A stretch of 63,992 bases of DNA from Comamonadaceae bacterium (GCA_947372745.1 CANBUY010000003.1:24001-87992); one strand, 5' to 3'; shown: positions 8,235-18,197, counted from the stretch's first letter. Notes: generated by a model from the letters alone, not told the origin. Numbers and translations are program-made.

Positions 8235-9097
8235 GTCGCTCGCTCCACAGTGATGCTCATCTCGGCCGACATCGACTCGCCGGGTTGCAGTACGCATACC
8301 CCCATTTCCTCCGCAGTGGCGCCCGTGCTACGCATCAGGTTGATTGCATTGTTGACATGACTGACCGGCTCAATCGCCACGCTGTCTCGGCTGGGGCCGG
8401 TGAACACCACCAAGCGGCTCAAATTGGCGCTGATGATGGTGTGCAGCACGTCATCACGCAGGTGAACCACGCCGTTCCAGCCATCAAAGCAGTGATCCAC
8501 ATCCAGAAAATCACAGTCCGAGTGGATGCCGCTTGAGGGCAGGCGGTGGGTGGGCAGCTTCTCAGCATTCATTTCCCATCGACCGCTGGCTTCAAACGCA
8601 AGGCGGCACCCTGGGCGCTTCACAAAATACGGATGCCAACCCAAGCCCACGGGCGCCGCTTGGTCAGACTGGTTGGTGATGCTCAGCGTCAAGGCCAGCT
8701 CGTGTTCGGTCAGCTTGTAAGCCTGCGAGGCATCAAAGGCAAACGGCCAAGTGGCATCGGGTTTGTGTTCATAGGACAGCAGCGCAAACTGCGGGCTTGA
8801 TTCCAGCACCGTCCAGGGTCGCTGCCAACCCACGCCGTGAATGGCGTGCGGCTCGTCGGCCGAGGTTTGCACCAGCGGGTGATCGGTGCCGTTCCATTGC
8901 AGTTTGGCGTGTCCTACGCGGTTTGAAAATGGAATTAGCGGGTAGCTGCCTGCCTGGCGCGCGCTGACCAAGTCTTTGCCCGGGGTTGAGCGCAGCACGG
9001 GCGTGTCGCCCAGCCACAGGCCCGCGATGGCGCCGCCTAAACCGGGGGTAATTTCACAACGAAGGTCGTGGCAAATAAGTTCAAGGGATGAGGTCAT
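8231..9097 (-). CDS. aldose 1-epimerase family protein
   Basis: Interconverts alpha and beta anomers of aldoses. The protein has 288 residues. Visible family elements are SYPLIPFSNRVGHA with the substrate-contacting Arg, HAIHGVGWQRPW with the catalytic His, GLGWHPYF with a second His, and FTGPSRDSVAIEPVSH near the C-terminus. The ATG at 9097 is preceded at 8 bases by aggaga, so I prefer it to the in-frame ATG seven codons upstream. It is coupled to the SMP-30 lactonase downstream. No sugar transporter is adjacent, so the physiological sugar cannot be named. Confidence 0.88.
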   Translation of the reverse strand: MTSSLELICHDLRCEITPGLGGAIAGLWLGDTPVLRSTPGKDLVSARQAGSYPLIPFSNRVGHAKLQWNGTDHPLVQTSADEPHAIHGVGWQRPWTVLESSPQFALLSYEHKPDATWPFAFDASQAYKLTEHELALTLSITNQSDQAAPVGLGWHPYFVKRPGCRLAFEASGRWEMNAEKLPTHRLPSSGIHSDCDFLDVDHCFDGWNGVVHLRDDVLHTIISANLSRLVVFTGPSRDSVAIEPVSHVNNAINLMRSTGATAEEMGVCVLQPGESMSAEMSITVERAT

Positions 9098-9138
9098 TTT
9101 TTGGGTCTCCTGGGGCATTATTGTGCCCTGCCTTTAAC

Positions 9139-9173
9139 GAAAAACCCCACCTAAGATTGAAGCTCGGGTGGGG
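9139..9173 (-). terminator. rho-independent terminator of the lipoprotein gene
   Basis: On the minus strand CCCCACCC (rc of 9166-9173) pairs with GGTGGGG (rc of 9145-9151) and is followed by TTTTT. It lies 38 bases downstream of the 9211-11712 gene. The loop carries GAGCTTCAATCTTA. Confidence 0.8.
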
Positions 9174-9210
9174 CAATTCAAGCGGGGAAATCCCGGCTTA
9201 TGGCGTCAAC

Positions 9211-11712
9211 TCAAGGTTGCAGTTGTGACCGCAAGGCCTTATTGGCCGTAAATACATACAGGCGGGTATTGGTATCGGTGTAAGTGGTCGTGAAAACCTC
9301 TCGGTGAACATACGCATCAGTGCCGGGCACTATACAAGCAGCACGAAGTCGGTCAGTACCAAATAAATAGCCCCCGTAGGCATTGGCACTTCCAATACTG
9401 GTCATGGAGCGCCCCACATTAACACCGCTCGTACTGACCAGAGAGGTGGATCCGGCACAATTGCTTGACGTGTCACCAGCAGCCTCCAACTTGGCATAGG
9501 CGCCATTCCACCAATAAAAGTTGGTACCGGGAATGACGTCCAGAGCCTCAGCCAATGAACGATCACTGGCCCACAATCCACTGGTGAGCGTGTTGTTGCC
9601 GATGCGCGTCGACGATGGGCCACGAATGCCCAAGCCAGTTTCAGCACGATAAATTTCTGAATAGAGCCCGATTCTGTCGGCCCCGAAGGCGCCAGCAGGG
9701 GTGCTCCAGTCAACATTCACGGCCCCCGTCACGGCTTGCTTTGTCGTGATGGCGCCTGCCGCGAAGTCAAGGTATCGCTTCAGACTGTCGGTGTTGATGA
9801 CCGACACCATGTTGTTGTCAACATAGGTTTTCGCCATTGAAGCGGGCGGCAATTGACCCAGGTAACGGGTTTCAAAGGCAAAACGTAGCCGCCCATCGGT
9901 GTCAAACACCTCAATTTTGAGCATTGGATTCGCATCCAGTGTGGCCGCCAAGGTCACAGAAGGTGTTTGGCGGGCATAGCGTGCGCCGGTATTCCATGCG
10001 ACATCCCTGCCGGCAATGCCTGAATCAACAACACCGGTGAAGACATTGACCCGCGTACCCAGCGCCTGAATATCCGTCACATACGTGTTGGAACTTGAGT
10101 CTGTTTTGGAGTTGCCACAAATATTTGACTGCAACGACCCACCCGTAGAGGTGTAACTTGGCGCCGCCGCTGAACCCGTTGACTGGGGTGTCATCGCATC
10201 AATGGCGGTGCGCCAACCATTCGTCACAATTTGGTCGATACCCATGTAATCCTTCAGGGGCGAACCGGTAGGTCGTTTAAGCAAAATGCCATTGGGATGA
10301 AATCCTGCCCATTTGGCCCCCACCATCTCACCCGGTCCCCTGACCACAATGCAGCCAATCATCCGAGTAGTGCTTGGTTTTGCCAAATTTAGGCTATCCC
10401 AATCGTTGTCACTGTTTTTGAATCCCCCTGATTGGGTTAAATCCAACACGGGATAGGTCACGTTACCGTCATTGCCGATGTAGACCCGAGGATCAAATGA
10501 GATTCGAAACCCGGCATCCACTCGACTAAAGTTGACGTTATTGAACGCCAAGTTGGACAAGTCGTTGTAATAACTCAGCGCAGATTCAACGTAGCCATTG
10601 AAGGCACGCTGGTTACCCACCAGAAGCCACACGCCATCTGTTTGGCGCTCAATAATTTCAGGTCGTGTGTAGCCAGCCCCCAGGTTATCTTTGAAATTGA
10701 AATTAACAGCTATCCGCTCTGGACTTTCAGACAGACGAAGCCGAACCACTGGCCGTGCGAAGACCGCACCATCCAGCGTGTTGGAACGCAGGCCGGAAGC
10801 CCATCGATTCATAAAAGGCGTGCCGTTGTGCAAGTAATTGCTTTTGGCAATACCCTGACACTTCAGATGCAGCAACGCATCGCTGGCCGAGGTTGCCACC
10901 AATCGGTCAGCGGCAGCCACGGTAAAGCAGCTTGTGAATTTTGCGACCAGTTCATCGAAGCCATCCGTATTGGTGACGGCCGTTTGAGTCAACGCAGCGG
11001 GCGCAGCATTTGAGTTTTTAACGATTTGTGAACCAGCAGCTACCGTCGATTGGTCTGAATTTGATGCAACCGCCATCTTGTTGGCAATCGTGACGCCTTC
11101 TGGTCTAACCACGACATCCAGGTGATCCAGCAATAAGTCAGCGCCTTTGCCATTGGCTGAAAAGCTGGTCGCTACGGGGTCAAAACTATTGGGCAAGTGG
11201 AGATTGGCGACAAGGGGCGCAATCACCGTACTAACTTTATTGCCGGCATTGCTGATGTCAGCCGCTTTAATGTCAGCCAGTTGACTGGCTGATAGAGGGA
11301 CTGGAATGTCTGTAGGGGAAACTAAAGCGGTGATCGCGGTCGTCAGGGGTGTGACATTAACCACCGCATTGGCTGTATTGGTGGCAACAATGGCGTAATG
11401 AGTCACATCGGCTTCGCCCATTGTTGCCGTGGCTTGAATTTGAAATGGAGCAACTGCACCCGTGAGATCGGTGAAGCTGTAGGTCCCGTCGGCGTTTGCT
11501 TTGGTCGTAAAGGTGTGACCTGCCGCATCTTTGAGTGTCATGCTCGCATCTGACATTGGTGCACCAACAGCCGCCAACCCGCTTAATGAGGGGCGAACTG
11601 GCACATTTATCGCCACACTACTTTCCCCGCCACCGCCCCCGCATGAAATCAATATGGGCAATGATGCGAGTACTAAGGGTATTTGGCAAAGAAGTCTGTT
11701 TAAATTTTTCAT
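9211..11712 (-). CDS. large lipoprotein with N-terminal carboxypeptidase-regulatory-like domain, function unknown
   Basis: An 833-residue putative outer-membrane or periplasmic lipoprotein. The N-terminus has a signal peptide ending in a lipobox (ILISC) followed by a Gly run and Ser, so Cys24 should be lipidated. Residues about 40-105 (PSLSGLAAVGAPMSDASMTL, then a DGTYSFTDLTG turn) resemble a CarboxypepD_reg/Big-like beta-sandwich. The remaining 700 residues show no catalytic motif I recognise. Similar long GGGG-lipoproteins are frequent in Comamonadaceae. The gene has its own AT-rich upstream region and terminator, so it is a single transcription unit. No functional guess is supported. Confidence 0.75.
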   Translation of the reverse strand: MKNLNRLLCQIPLVLASLPILISCGGGGGESSVAINVPVRPSLSGLAAVGAPMSDASMTLKDAAGHTFTTKANADGTYSFTDLTGAVAPFQIQATATMGEADVTHYAIVATNTANAVVNVTPLTTAITALVSPTDIPVPLSASQLADIKAADISNAGNKVSTVIAPLVANLHLPNSFDPVATSFSANGKGADLLLDHLDVVVRPEGVTIANKMAVASNSDQSTVAAGSQIVKNSNAAPAALTQTAVTNTDGFDELVAKFTSCFTVAAADRLVATSASDALLHLKCQGIAKSNYLHNGTPFMNRWASGLRSNTLDGAVFARPVVRLRLSESPERIAVNFNFKDNLGAGYTRPEIIERQTDGVWLLVGNQRAFNGYVESALSYYNDLSNLAFNNVNFSRVDAGFRISFDPRVYIGNDGNVTYPVLDLTQSGGFKNSDNDWDSLNLAKPSTTRMIGCIVVRGPGEMVGAKWAGFHPNGILLKRPTGSPLKDYMGIDQIVTNGWRTAIDAMTPQSTGSAAAPSYTSTGGSLQSNICGNSKTDSSSNTYVTDIQALGTRVNVFTGVVDSGIAGRDVAWNTGARYARQTPSVTLAATLDANPMLKIEVFDTDGRLRFAFETRYLGQLPPASMAKTYVDNNMVSVINTDSLKRYLDFAAGAITTKQAVTGAVNVDWSTPAGAFGADRIGLYSEIYRAETGLGIRGPSSTRIGNNTLTSGLWASDRSLAEALDVIPGTNFYWWNGAYAKLEAAGDTSSNCAGSTSLVSTSGVNVGRSMTSIGSANAYGGYLFGTDRLRAACIVPGTDAYVHREVFTTTYTDTNTRLYVFTANKALRSQLQP

Positions 11713-11829
11713 ACTTTTATCTCATCAAGCCAATTTGCAACAAAATTAATTACAAATAGATATTCAGGGAAATATAGAACGATTTAAATGATATTACCGC
11801 TTTATTGACGAGTTAGGGGGGTTGGCCAC

Positions 11830-11863
11830 AAAAAAACCCACCGGAGCCAGAAGCTCGGGTGGG
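11830..11863 (-). terminator. rho-independent terminator downstream of amtB
   Basis: The minus-strand stem CCCACCC-GAGC pairs with GCTC-GGTGGG around a short loop and is followed by a run of seven T. It lies about 70 bases past the amtB stop. Its stem resembles that of the 9139-9173 terminator. Confidence 0.82.
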
Positions 11864-11934
11864 CTGAAGTTCACAAGGAAACGTCTAACAAAACACCTGA
11901 CTGCAGGGCCCGCAGGCTCTGCAGCAACGCTCAA

Positions 11935-13482
11935 TTAACGGTTGTACGCCGTCTCGCCGTGGGAGGAGATGTCGAGGCCTTCGCGCTCGTCTTCTTCGCT
12001 GACACGCAAACCAATGGTCAGGTCAACCAGCTTGAAGGCGATGAAGGACACCACACCGGACCAGACCACCGTGGTCAGGACAGCTTTGGCTTGAATCCAG
12101 ACTTGAGAGGCGATTGAGTAATCAGCGGCAGTGATGCCTGTTGCTGTGACCCAGTCAGCCACAAAACCAGGGCCACCCAATGAAGGCGAGTTGAACACGC
12201 CAGTCAACAGGGCGCCGACAATGCCGCCGATACCGTGCACGCCGAACACATCAAGTGAGTCGTCTGCACCCAACATTTTCTTCAGGCCATTCACACCCCA
12301 CAGGCAAGCAAAGCTGGCGATAGCGCCAATTACCAAGGCACCACCAATACCGACGTTACCGGCGGCTGGCGTGATGGCCACCAAACCAGCCACAGCACCG
12401 GAGGCTGCACCCAGCATGGACGCCTTGCCACGCATCAGCGCTTCACCCAGACACCAAGCCAACACGGCAGCAGCCGTTGCACCAAAGGTGTTGATGAAAG
12501 CCAGAGCGGCGAAGCCATTGGCTTCCAGCGCAGAGCCGGCATTGAATCCAAACCAGCCCACCCACAGAAGAGATGCACCCACCATGGTCAAGGTCAGACT
12601 GTGAGGGGCCATGGCTTCTTTGCCGTAACCGATACGCTTGCCCACCATGAAGGCACCCACCAAGCCAGCAACCGCTGCATTGATGTGAACCACCGTGCCG
12701 CCTGCGAAGTCAAGCGCACCCGACTGCCACAGGTAACCGGCTTTGGCGTTCATCGCGTCAACTACTTCTTTGGTGCCGTAAGCATCAGGTCCCATCCAGA
12801 ACCAGACCATGTGGGCCAATGGCGCGTAGCTGAAGGTAAACCACAGGGCCATGAACAGCAGCACGGCAGAGAACTTCATGCGTTCGGCAAATGCACCCAC
12901 GATCAGCGCACCGGTGATGCCGGCAAAAGTGGCCTGGAAGGCGGCAAAGACGATCTCAGGAATCACCACGCCTTTGGAGAAGGTGGCCGCGCTGGCAAAC
13001 GTGCCTGCCGCGTTATCCCAAATGCCCTTCATGAACAGTCGATCAAAGCCACCAATAAAGGCATTGCCTTCGGTGAAAGCCAAGCTGTAACCGTAAATGA
13101 ACCACAGCACCACGATCATGGAGAAGGTGACCATCACCTGCATCAAGACCGAGAGCATGTTTTTGGAACGAACCAGGCCGCCGTAAAACAGGGCCAGACC
13201 GGGCACCGTCATCAAGATTACGAGCACGGTAGAGATCATCATCCAGGCGGTGTCGCCTTTATTGGGAATAGGGGCTGAAGCGGCTGCAGCAGGTGCAGGC
13301 GCTGCGGCCGACACCACCGCTGATGCGGCCGCGGCGGGCGCTGCAGCCGCGGGTGCGGCGTCAGCGGGCTTGGCTTGGGCAGAAGCGGCGGCAACGGGTG
13401 CTGAGGGCGTCTCAGCCATCAAAGCGGAACCAGAAGTCAGAAGACTCAAGCCCAGTGCGAGGGATACAAGTAGTTTTTTCAT
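11935..13482 (-). CDS. amtB: ammonium transporter AmtB
   Basis: Trimeric inner-membrane ammonium channel, 515 residues. An N-terminal signal peptide (MKKLLVSLALGLSLL) is followed by an Ala/Pro-rich linker to about residue 70, then 11 transmembrane helices. Amt hallmarks include FYGGLVRSKNMLSVLMQ, the pore-lining VHINAAVAGL with a conserved His, DSLDVFGVHGIGGIVG with the second pore His, and GFNAGSAL. It lies 31 bases downstream of glnK, so both are transcribed from the sigma-54 promoter upstream of glnK. The Ala-rich insert after the signal peptide is longer than in enterobacterial AmtB. Confidence 0.95.
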   Translation of the reverse strand: MKKLLVSLALGLSLLTSGSALMAETPSAPVAAASAQAKPADAAPAAAAPAAAASAVVSAAAPAPAAAASAPIPNKGDTAWMMISTVLVILMTVPGLALFYGGLVRSKNMLSVLMQVMVTFSMIVVLWFIYGYSLAFTEGNAFIGGFDRLFMKGIWDNAAGTFASAATFSKGVVIPEIVFAAFQATFAGITGALIVGAFAERMKFSAVLLFMALWFTFSYAPLAHMVWFWMGPDAYGTKEVVDAMNAKAGYLWQSGALDFAGGTVVHINAAVAGLVGAFMVGKRIGYGKEAMAPHSLTLTMVGASLLWVGWFGFNAGSALEANGFAALAFINTFGATAAAVLAWCLGEALMRGKASMLGAASGAVAGLVAITPAAGNVGIGGALVIGAIASFACLWGVNGLKKMLGADDSLDVFGVHGIGGIVGALLTGVFNSPSLGGPGFVADWVTATGITAADYSIASQVWIQAKAVLTTVVWSGVVSFIAFKLVDLTIGLRVSEEDEREGLDISSHGETAYNR

Positions 13483-13513
13483 ATTAAGTTTCTCGTGTCA
13501 GTGACCTGATGGC

Positions 13514-13954
<441 letters not shown>

Positions 13955-14049
13955 TTAAGATACCTGTATATAAAACCAGCCCGCACCGCACTGGTGCGCA
14001 CAGACGAGGTGCGGCAACAGCCCATGCACCCTTTTAGAGAGAATTTCCC

Positions 14050-15594
14050 ATGAGTCTGTCATTGGTTCAAAGCCGTGCACTTCTAGGGCTTGAAGCCGCA
14101 GCCGTCACCGTTGAGGTGCATTTGGCCAACGGCCTGCCCAGCTTTACGCTGGTGGGACTGGCGGATGTGGAGGTCAAAGAGGCGCGAGAGCGGGTGCGCT
14201 GTGCCATTCAAAACTCGGGACTTGAATTCCCCAATAACAAGCGCATCACCGTCAACCTGGCACCTGCCGACTTGCCCAAAGACTCAGGTCGATTTGACTT
14301 GCCCATCGCACTGGGCATCTTGGCTGCCAGTGGTCAGATTGATGGTTCGAAATTAGTGGGCCATGAATTTGCCGGAGAGTTGTCGCTGTCGGGCGAATTG
14401 AGGCCTGTTCGCGGCGCCTTAGCGATGAGCCTTGCGCTGCACGCCGGACGTGTGGTGACGCAGTTGGTGCTACCGCCCGAGAGCGCCGAAGAAGCGGCCT
14501 TGGTCCCCGATGCCCAGGTCTACAGCGCACGCCATTTGCTGGACGTGGTGCAGCATTTTTTACCGCAAGCAGCGGATGCGCCGCCGCCGGAGCCCGCGCA
14601 AGGTTGGTCGCGTGTGATCTCCAAACCGATGACACAGGCCATTAACTACCCGGATTTAGCCGATGTAAAAGGTCAACTCGGCGCCAAACGCGCTTTGGAA
14701 ATTGCGGCGGCAGGTGGTCATAGCCTGCTACTCATGGGGCCGCCTGGCTCGGGCAAATCAATGCTGGCCCAACGATTTGCAGGCTTGTTACCCGCCATGA
14801 GCACCGAAGAGGCCTTGCAGAGTGCCGCCGTGGCTTCCCTCGGTGGACGGTTTTCACTCAGCAAATGGGCGCAGCGCCCAACCTGTAGCCCGCACCATAC
14901 CGCCAGCGCGGTGGCTTTGGTAGGCGGCGGTTCCCCGCCCCGGCCGGGTGAAATATCGTTGGCCCACCACGGCGTTTTGTTTTTGGACGAGTTGCCAGAA
15001 TTCCCAAGGGCCGCGCTTGAAGCACTGCGTGAGCCGCTGGAGTCCGGCACCATCACCATCTCGCGTGCAGCGCGTCGTGCTGAGTTTCCCGCACGTTTTC
15101 AATTGATCGCAGCCATGAATCCATGTCCCTGCGGTTATTTGGGGTCGGCGCAGAAAGCGTGTCGATGCACACCAGACCAAATTGCACGCTACCAAGGCAA
15201 GCTCAGCGGCCCGCTAATCGACCGCATTGATCTTCATATTGAAGTGCCCGCCTTGCCGCCTGCCGACTTGCTCCTCGCCCGCGTCGGCGAATCAACGACC
15301 GACATTCGAGCGCGATGCACACAAGCGCGCGAGCGCGCCATGGAGCGGCAAGGTAAGCCTAACCATGCTTTGCAGGGGCAAGAAATAGATACCTTTGTTT
15401 TGCTGGACGAAGCGGCCGTCAAGTTCTTGAATGTGGCCGCAGCCCGCTTGGGCTGGTCTGCACGCAGCACCCACCGAGCGCTGAAAGTAGCCCGAACCAT
15501 CGCCGACTTGGCAAGCGCCACCCGAACCCAGGTGGGCCATGTGGCTGAGGCCATGCAGTACCGAAGAGCGCTGCGTGGGGCCGGTCAGAATTAA
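14050..15594 (+). CDS. comM: YifB/ComM family Mg-chelatase-like AAA+ ATPase
   Basis: Hexameric helicase that promotes branch migration during natural transformation. It has 514 residues. The N-terminal Lon-substrate-like domain (MSLSLVQSRALLGLEAAAV) runs to about residue 165. It is followed by the AAA+ domain with Walker A GPPGSGKS, Walker B FLDELPEFPR and a zinc-finger-like CPCGYLGSAQKACRC. The C-terminal Mg-chelatase domain ends in MQYRRAL. The ATG at 14050 starts the canonical sequence. The presence of this gene is compatible with competence but does not prove it. Confidence 0.92.
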   Translation: MSLSLVQSRALLGLEAAAVTVEVHLANGLPSFTLVGLADVEVKEARERVRCAIQNSGLEFPNNKRITVNLAPADLPKDSGRFDLPIALGILAASGQIDGSKLVGHEFAGELSLSGELRPVRGALAMSLALHAGRVVTQLVLPPESAEEAALVPDAQVYSARHLLDVVQHFLPQAADAPPPEPAQGWSRVISKPMTQAINYPDLADVKGQLGAKRALEIAAAGGHSLLLMGPPGSGKSMLAQRFAGLLPAMSTEEALQSAAVASLGGRFSLSKWAQRPTCSPHHTASAVALVGGGSPPRPGEISLAHHGVLFLDELPEFPRAALEALREPLESGTITISRAARRAEFPARFQLIAAMNPCPCGYLGSAQKACRCTPDQIARYQGKLSGPLIDRIDLHIEVPALPPADLLLARVGESTTDIRARCTQARERAMERQGKPNHALQGQEIDTFVLLDEAAVKFLNVAAARLGWSARSTHRALKVARTIADLASATRTQVGHVAEAMQYRRALRGAGQN

Positions 15595-15601
15595 TTTAGC
15601 C

Positions 15602-15681
15602 AGCTCGTGATAAGCACTTATTCGCTATGAATAAAGTAGCTATCTAAGCACGACTGGCATGCTAAAAATAACCTTTTAGCC
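15602..15681. repeat. short palindromic repeats, copy C (two adjacent units)
   Basis: Directly after comM. Unit 1 (15602-15641) contains agctcgtgataagc and cgctatgaata, shared with copy B in glcE. Inside it ataagcacttat forms a small palindrome. Unit 2 (15638-15681) reads agctatctaagcac to aaaataaccttttagcc, and part of this resembles bases 48021-48062 in recB. The repeats lie just ahead of the bidirectional terminator. Confidence 0.5.
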
Positions 15682-15715
15682 ATAAAAAAATCGGCCGCAG
15701 CCGATTTTTTTATGG
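15680..15715. terminator. bidirectional terminator between comM and the cytochrome gene
   Basis: A perfect palindrome CCATAAAAAAATCGGC-CGCA-GCCGATTTTTTTATGG with A and T tracts on both sides. It is placed between convergent comM (ends 15594) and the cytochrome c gene (ends 15732) and can serve both strands. Confidence 0.9.
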
Positions 15716-15731
15716 AGCAAGAAGCCTTGAC

Positions 15732-16253
15732 TTATTTAGCCGCGGCAACCGCTTTGGGAGCTTCAAATTTTGCACCGGCCGCGTTGGCCATGTAAACCAC
15801 GGCACGACCAATTTCAAGCGTCTCGAAATCGCCACCACCCTGAGCGCCCATGGCGTTCTTGCCTTTAACAGCCGAGTTCAACAAAGCGTCATAACCTGTT
15901 TTGATTCGAGGCGCCCAAGCCGCCACATCACCAAACTTGGGCGAGCCAGCCAAACCAGCTGCGTGGCAGGCAGAACACTGCGCCTTGAACACTTCCTCAC
16001 CAGATTTGAGTTCTCGGTTGGCATCACGAATTTCGACCGCGCCAACTTTTTGAATCCGCATCGCAATGGCTTTTTCCATATTGACCGCACCAGCCTCCGG
16101 TTTTTTGTCGGAAGTGACGTACAAAACCAAACCAATGATGATGAATATGGGGGCAACAAACGAGAAAAATACAGTCAGCAACAATTGCTTGGGATTTTTA
16201 ACGGGACCGGTATGGTCCTCTTCTGTATGTGAAGTTGTGTTGATGTCGCTCAT
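15732..16253 (-). CDS. membrane-anchored cytochrome c5-type protein
   Basis: Monohaem c-type cytochrome of 173 residues. A cytoplasmic N-terminal stretch is followed by one transmembrane anchor (about residues 23-46). The haem motif CSACH is at 93-97 and the distal Met lies in KNAMGAQGGG. The C-terminal region (IGRAVVYMANAAG) is the usual last helix of class I cytochromes c. It should face the periplasm and shuttle electrons between respiratory complexes. The start at 16253 has a clear aaagga ribosome site. It is a single-gene unit ending at the shared terminator. Confidence 0.9.
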   Translation of the reverse strand: MSDINTTSHTEEDHTGPVKNPKQLLLTVFFSFVAPIFIIIGLVLYVTSDKKPEAGAVNMEKAIAMRIQKVGAVEIRDANRELKSGEEVFKAQCSACHAAGLAGSPKFGDVAAWAPRIKTGYDALLNSAVKGKNAMGAQGGGDFETLEIGRAVVYMANAAGAKFEAPKAVAAAK

Positions 16254-16342
16254 GGATTCCTTTAATATTCAGGCACGGTAAAAGCAATCTCGGATTATAG
16301 CGGGAGGCACATCGAAACCACCTACAATGCGTCTTCCCTATT

Positions 16343-16383
16343 GCGGCTGTAGCTCAGTGGATAGAGTATTGGCCTCCGAAGCC
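16343..16383 (+). pseudogene. truncated tRNA-Arg copy (5' 41 bases)
   Basis: Bases 16343-16383 are identical to the first 41 bases of the intact tRNA-Arg gene at 16437, from the acceptor 5' strand through the anticodon loop to GCC. The sequence then diverges (tgtagtcaccc) and cannot close the T arm or acceptor stem. The copy lies 94 bases upstream of the intact gene in the same orientation. It may be a recombination or integration scar at the tRNA locus. Confidence 0.88.
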
Positions 16384-16436
16384 TGTAGTCACCCAGGTTT
16401 GCCGCGAAAATGTGAATATTGGTCTTTTTTAGAGTT

Positions 16437-16512
16437 GCGGCTGTAGCTCAGTGGATAGAGTATTGGCCTCCGAAGCCAAGGGTCGTGGGTTCGATCCCCG
16501 CCAGCCGCACCA
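16437..16512 (+). tRNA. tRNA-Arg (anticodon CCG)
   Basis: A 76-base cloverleaf including encoded CCA. Acceptor stem is GCGGCTG/CAGCCGC. The anticodon stem TTGGC/GCCAA encloses loop CTCCGAA with anticodon CCG. The T arm is GTGGG-TTCGATC-CCCGC and the discriminator base is A. It reads CGG codons. It marks the edge between core-like genes and the accessory region to the right, and tRNA genes are common integration sites. Confidence 0.96.
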
Positions 16513-17060
16513 GCACTAGCTTTCCCAGTGAATGAGTGCTAACTTACAGTGAGTTAAGCGATGTAGGCTTTTACTCACTCGCACCCTAAAGTGCATTTAA
16601 GACCAATCGTCATTCAGAATTTCGGGCATATTCATGGCCCACAGATGGCCCAACCGTGGCCCAGCGGCTTTCAAGCGTCATGCATTTTTGAGTATTGGTT
16701 CACTGGCCCATCAAAGTGTGCCGACTTGAGCTTTTTAACACCTTTTAACGCGGCTGTTTGCAGCCCTCGTCTGGCAACCTCCTGGAACTTGAAGTGACTT
16801 CAACTGCCTTTTTTGCAACTTCAAATCTTGAGGGACTGGCAATAAAGTCAGTAATGTTTGGGCATGAAAAAATGGGGTTTACTTTGGCAACGATTGTTGG
16901 ATCTTTTGCTTGTAGGGCACTGACCTTTCAGATCTGGAAGTTCGATAAGTCACTAAACCAGTTCGATAAGAGCCAATAGGTAAGCTGCTCGCCAATCCGA
17001 CCAGAAACCTACATTTGAGCTTGGATGTCCCGTAACTCTAAACGTCAGATAAGACGTAGC
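16513..17060. other. gene-poor stretch downstream of tRNA-Arg
   Basis: About 550 bases with no convincing gene. It includes tandem tggccca-type words around 16635-16665. The longest open frames (60-70 codons) have no ribosome site and no recognisable product. I see no 3' tRNA repeat here that would mark an attachment site. Confidence 0.5.
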
Positions 17061-18197
17061 TCAATCAGGCAAAGCGGCCCAATCCCTATAGAGAACGTAG
17101 ACATCGTCCATGTAATCTTCTAAGTTAGAAAAGGCGACTAGTATTCGCTTGTTTTTGTGGTTCCAGGCGAGTCGCTGACCACCATATCCAACGGCCCAAT
17201 AGCTATCCTGTTGGCGGTTGTTTTCTGTCCAGATAAGATATCCGTAACCATCAAAAGACTTGCCTTCGCGTTTGAGGGAGTTTTTGATTTGAGTCTTTGA
17301 CGCATCTCTCACATAGTCCGAAAAGCAGCCGGTGCCGCTTTCCGCGTTTTTGATCCATAACGCAAATCGCCCCCAGTCTTCGAGTTTCATGCGTACATTG
17401 CCGTCAGATTGACCGTAACCGAAGTGGTCCTGCCCAATGATGGCTTGATACTTGAGCCCTGCTGGCTTAAGCACCATCTCTTCAGTCCACTTGGCGTAAA
17501 TCGTGCCGGTCGCTCTATTGAGAATGACGCCCAAAAGCAAGGGGTCTGTACTGTGATAATCAAAAACCTCACCCGGTTTTGACTTGACGCCGAAGAAGGA
17601 TTGTTTTGCTTTACTGATACTAGGCGTTTGAAGGATATCGACAAAACTGATTTTGCCAGTCCGCATATCGCGTTCTTGGGTCCTCGACATAATTGAACTG
17701 TCATGATTTATGGCGGAGGTACCACCACTCATTTTGAGTAATTGCTGCACCGTTGCACGACCCAAGTCAGTGCCAGCGATTTCGGGTACCCATGACTCAG
17801 CTTTGTCTTGCAGGGATAATTTACCCGCACATATCGCCTGACCGATGGCCATTGATGTCACGGTCTTGCCGACACTAAAGCTCAAAAAGAAAGAGCTGGC
17901 GTTAGCTGGCTCACGATAGCCGCTCCAAACGACTTCGCTGCCATTCATCAACATGAGGGATTTAGCTGACGACTTCTTAATGATTTCTTTGGCTCGCTCG
18001 ATAACGCCTTCCTCGGCTCTATTCGGCGTACGTGCTGATAGCGCAACGGGGTCAGTCGCGGGATCTGTTCGGTAATGCCATTTTTGCCCTTGCCCCAAAA
18101 GCCAATCATCGGGCGCTGCGGCGATACCGCCAACCGTTGGCGATTGCGAAAATGACAACGAAGGAAGTAAAAGCAAAAACAGGTGAAGCTTGCGCAT
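17061..18197 (-). CDS. serine hydrolase, beta-lactamase class C/esterase family
   Basis: Periplasmic or secreted serine hydrolase of 378 residues. A signal peptide (residues 1-17, ending LSFS) precedes the catalytic domain. The nucleophile motif SVGK is at 108-111 and the second motif YHS at 214-216. The third motif could be the GYGGQRLAW stretch near residue 340. This family includes esterases, D-aminopeptidases and nylon-oligomer hydrolases, and true beta-lactamase activity is not implied. It stands alone, with gene-poor sequence on both sides, and its base composition is lower in G+C than the core genes to the left. Confidence 0.85.
   Translation of the reverse strand: MRKLHLFLLLLPSLSFSQSPTVGGIAAAPDDWLLGQGQKWHYRTDPATDPVALSARTPNRAEEGVIERAKEIIKKSSAKSLMLMNGSEVVWSGYREPANASSFFLSFSVGKTVTSMAIGQAICAGKLSLQDKAESWVPEIAGTDLGRATVQQLLKMSGGTSAINHDSSIMSRTQERDMRTGKISFVDILQTPSISKAKQSFFGVKSKPGEVFDYHSTDPLLLGVILNRATGTIYAKWTEEMVLKPAGLKYQAIIGQDHFGYGQSDGNVRMKLEDWGRFALWIKNAESGTGCFSDYVRDASKTQIKNSLKREGKSFDGYGYLIWTENNRQQDSYWAVGYGGQRLAWNHKNKRILVAFSNLEDYMDDVYVLYRDWAALPD

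Noticed and set aside
16343..16420. A second complete tRNA-Arg gene
   Set aside because: Only the first 41 bases match; the T arm and 3' acceptor strand are absent, so it cannot fold or be processed.
17061..18197. A true class C beta-lactamase resistance gene
   Set aside because: The SxxK and YxS motifs fit the wider serine hydrolase family; the third AmpC motif (KTG) is not evident.
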